From the NCBI GenBank assembly GCA_021323255.1, contig JAJTCL010000135.1, positions 1-7,215 of the forward strand: DNA of 7,215 bases, read 5' to 3'. This document shows positions 5,411-7,215 of the stretch, piece after piece; the first letter of the stretch is position 1, and every line of letters begins with the position of its first letter. A model generated the notes under the pieces. It was not told the DNA's origin, ran no database searches, and worked only from the letters and a program-made list of their open reading frames with translations. Origin of the DNA: Propionibacteriaceae bacterium. Lineage in GTDB: Bacteria > Actinomycetota > Actinomycetes > Propionibacteriales > Propionibacteriaceae. The translations under genes and the position numbers were made by a program.

Positions 5411-6319
5411 TCAGAGCCAGCGAGCGGCGAGGATGAGACCGGCTGCGAAGCCGGCGGAGCTCGCCAGCTCCGCCAGCCCGGTGGCTTTGAGTACGCCGAT
5501 AAGCGCCAGACCGCTGGCTCCGGACATCACGGTCCGCGCTGCGGGAATGATCAAGATCAGGCCGGCCAGCCCAAGCAGCGCCCACCAGCTGGTGAGAAGG
5601 GCCGCGACAATGAGCAGCAATGCGCTGAGTGCGACCAAGAGCAGGTACCAGACGCGTGTCCTGGGGTCCCCAAGCCGGGTTGCCAACGTTCGCTTGCCAG
5701 TTTGCTGATCGCCCTGGATGTCACGGAGATTGTTGGCCACCAAGATCGCGCACGCCAAGGCGCCAACCCAGACCCCGGTAAGCAGCGTGGCGAGCGAGAC
5801 CTTGCCCACCTGCACGTACGCGGTCCCACAGACCGCCACCAGTCCGAAGAAGACGAACACGAAGACTTCGCCCAGCCCGAGGTATCCGTATGGGTGCTTT
5901 CCACCTGTGTAGTACCAAGCAGCCAGCACGCACGCCGCCCCCAGCAGCAGTAGCCACCACTGCTGGGTCATGATCACCAGGCCAAGTCCAGCCAGACAGG
6001 CGATGCCGAAGCTGACAAACGCCGCCCGCTTCACCAGCGGCGGGGATGCGAGCCCCGAACCGACGAGCCGCTGCGGACCAACTCGCTTGGTGTCGGTGCC
6101 TCGGATGCCGTCGGAGTAGTCGTTGGCGTAATTCACCCCTACCTGTAATGCCAGGCTGACGACGAGCGCCAGGGCTGCGGCGACCCATGAGGCGCCCTGC
6201 TCGAAGACAGCCAGGCCCGTTCCCGCGATCACCGGAGAGCAGGCCGCCGGCAGGGTACGCGGACGCGCCCCGGACAGCCACTGCGCCGCAGTCGGCCGAG
6301 GAGCCGTCTCGGCGGTCAC
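5411..6319 (-). CDS. menA: 1,4-dihydroxy-2-naphthoate polyprenyltransferase
   Basis: Predicted 302-residue polytopic membrane enzyme of the UbiA superfamily that attaches a polyprenyl chain to 1,4-dihydroxy-2-naphthoate with loss of CO2, giving demethylmenaquinone. Diagnostic motifs: 'SGARPRTLPAACSPV' (16-30) typical of MenA, the first Asp-rich motif 'NYANDYSDGIRGTD' (63-76; Asp67, Asp70), and the second 'NNLRDIQGDQQTGKRTLA' (196-213; Asp200, Asp204), which bind the prenyl diphosphate through Mg2+. About eight or nine hydrophobic helices are spread from residue 46 to the C terminus, and the length is normal for the family. The start is GTG at 6319-6317, which overlaps the menE stop as GTGA; the conserved 'W.SGARPRTLP' begins a few residues in, so no longer N terminus is needed. 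It is translationally coupled behind menE and convergent with the cds1-like gene. Confidence 0.96.
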   Translation of the reverse strand: MTAETAPRPTAAQWLSGARPRTLPAACSPVIAGTGLAVFEQGASWVAAALALVVSLALQVGVNYANDYSDGIRGTDTKRVGPQRLVGSGLASPPLVKRAAFVSFGIACLAGLGLVIMTQQWWLLLLGAACVLAAWYYTGGKHPYGYLGLGEVFVFVFFGLVAVCGTAYVQVGKVSLATLLTGVWVGALACAILVANNLRDIQGDQQTGKRTLATRLGDPRTRVWYLLLVALSALLLIVAALLTSWWALLGLAGLILIIPAARTVMSGASGLALIGVLKATGLAELASSAGFAAGLILAARWL

Positions 6320-7215
6320 GCGGTCGCCTGCCGCTCAGCACGCATGTTCGTGATCATCGATATGATCGCCATTCGATCTGGTTTGCCGCTGGCCAACCTC
6401 GGCAACGGATCGAGATGGATCAGTTCACGAGGCACCGCATAAGCCGGCAACGACTCTCGCACCGCCAGCCGGAGCTCCTCTAGAGAGCCTGGCGAATCCG
6501 AGATAGCAATGACCGTGGTGCCCCACACCTGGTCAGCGAGACCCAGCACGGCGACCTGAGCGCCCCTAGCAGTCGCCCAACGCTGCGCGGCCTGCTCCAC
6601 CTCTGCAAGATCAACCTTGTGGCCGGCGGTGATCACGATGTCGTCCATCCGGCCGAGCACCACCAGTTTCCCGGCTTCCCAGCACCCTCGATCCTGAGAG
6701 CGAAGCCATCCCTCCACGACAGCCTCAGCGGTGAGATCAGGACGCAGTCGATAGCCAGCGAAGAGCGTCGAGCTCCTGATCATGATCCGGCCCTCTTCGC
6801 CGAGTTCAACAGCGACCCCCCGCAGTGGCTCTCCGTCACAAACGCAGCCGCCGCAGGTCTCGCTCATGCCGTAGGTAGGGACGGCTCTGATTCCTGCGGC
6901 GATCGCGCGCTCCACCAGCCCGGGACCTGCCGGGCCGCCGCCGACCAGGACCGCACTGAAGCTGCCCAAGGCTGCAGCGGCCTCGCCACGTTGCAACGCC
7001 TTGTCCAGCTGCGCCGGAACCAACGAGATGTAGCGCCGCTGCGACAGCCTGCCGGCTACCTGCGGCAGGTTGCTCAGATCGGAACGCACCGGCACTGCGC
7101 GCGTACCGGCAAGGTGCGCGCGAGCCAGCACCATCAGGCCGGCGATGTAGTGCACCGGCAAGGCCAGCGCCCAGTCGCCAGGTCCACCCAGGCGGTCGTC
7201 CATCGCTGCAACCGA
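6316..7215 (-). CDS. menE: O-succinylbenzoate-CoA ligase, N terminus cut by window edge
   Basis: Adenylate-forming (ANL superfamily) enzyme that activates o-succinylbenzoate to its CoA thioester for menaquinone synthesis, cytosolic. The frame is open to the right edge (codons for Ser-Val-Ala-Ala precede the Met at 7203), so that Met is internal and the N terminus, with the Ser/Thr/Gly-rich ATP loop, is outside the window. Seen, counting from that Met: 'LALPVHYIAGL' (13-23) typical of actinobacterial MenE, 'VLVGGGPAGPGL' (85-96), the ATP-binding 'PTYGMSETCGG' (109-119), 'SQDRG' (169-173) at the ribose-binding Asp, the hinge 'GRMDDIVITAGHKV' (184-197), and 'LPRLASGKPDR' (267-277) with the conserved C-terminal Lys274. 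About 300 of perhaps 370 residues are present. The assignment to MenE rather than another acyl-CoA ligase rests on these motifs plus the GTGA overlap with menA. Confidence 0.92.
   Translation of the reverse strand, partial: SVAAMDDRLGGPGDWALALPVHYIAGLMVLARAHLAGTRAVPVRSDLSNLPQVAGRLSQRRYISLVPAQLDKALQRGEAAAALGSFSAVLVGGGPAGPGLVERAIAAGIRAVPTYGMSETCGGCVCDGEPLRGVAVELGEEGRIMIRSSTLFAGYRLRPDLTAEAVVEGWLRSQDRGCWEAGKLVVLGRMDDIVITAGHKVDLAEVEQAAQRWATARGAQVAVLGLADQVWGTTVIAISDSPGSLEELRLAVRESLPAYAVPRELIHLDPLPRLASGKPDRMAIISMITNMRAERQATA

Noticed and set aside
5319..5585. Minus-strand frame starting over menA and reading through the palindrome
   Set aside because: Arg/Ser/His-rich shadow of menA in another frame; the palindromic part cannot be expected to code.

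Overview
The window comes from a GC-rich, high-GC Gram-positive bacterium (Actinobacteria). The signs are pervasive G/C third codon positions, several GTG starts, many four-base start/stop overlaps (ATGA, GTGA), menaquinone genes, and actinobacterial sequence signatures such as the TGRW variant in Gnd and a Cds1-like PLP enzyme. I cannot place it to genus from this sequence alone. All bases are accounted for by seven genes plus short intergenic segments; no gap exceeds about 130 bases. There is no RNA gene, mobile element or CRISPR array that I can support.

Left block (1-2163), plus strand: the C-terminal two thirds of 6-phosphogluconate dehydrogenase (gnd, cut by the left edge) overlaps by ATGA a CDP-glycerol/CDP-ribitol polymer transferase-like gene of the TagF/TarL family. 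The block ends in a long hairpin (2105-2141) that includes that gene's stop codon and faces a convergent gene. The convergent minus-strand gene (2148-2405) encodes an 85-residue two-helix membrane protein of the PLDc_N type.

Centre block (2406-5315), plus strand: after a 128-base divergent promoter region come three tightly packed genes. They are a CDP-alcohol phosphatidyltransferase family membrane enzyme, a family 2 glycosyltransferase (ATGA overlap) and a PLP enzyme closely resembling mycobacterial L-cysteine desulfhydrase Cds1 (5-base gap). The first two look like lipid-headgroup and glycan assembly. Together with the teichoic-acid-like transferase to the left, the region reads as a small cell-envelope locus. 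The Cds1-like gene is the unexpected member.

Right block (5411-7215), minus strand: menE (cut by the right edge) followed by menA with a GTGA overlap, giving the O-succinylbenzoyl-CoA ligase and DHNA prenyltransferase steps of menaquinone synthesis. Between the convergent cds1-like gene and menA lies a striking nested inverted repeat (5315-5398) with 21-base arms (20 of 21 complementary), probably a bidirectional terminator and possibly a dispersed palindromic repeat.

The points most worth following up are the nested palindrome at 5315-5398, the Asp-to-His change at the fourth acidic position of the CDP-alcohol phosphotransferase motif, the coupling of gnd to a polyol-phosphate transferase, and the lipid/glycan/PLP three-gene operon. 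No wholly new system can be proven from the sequence alone.
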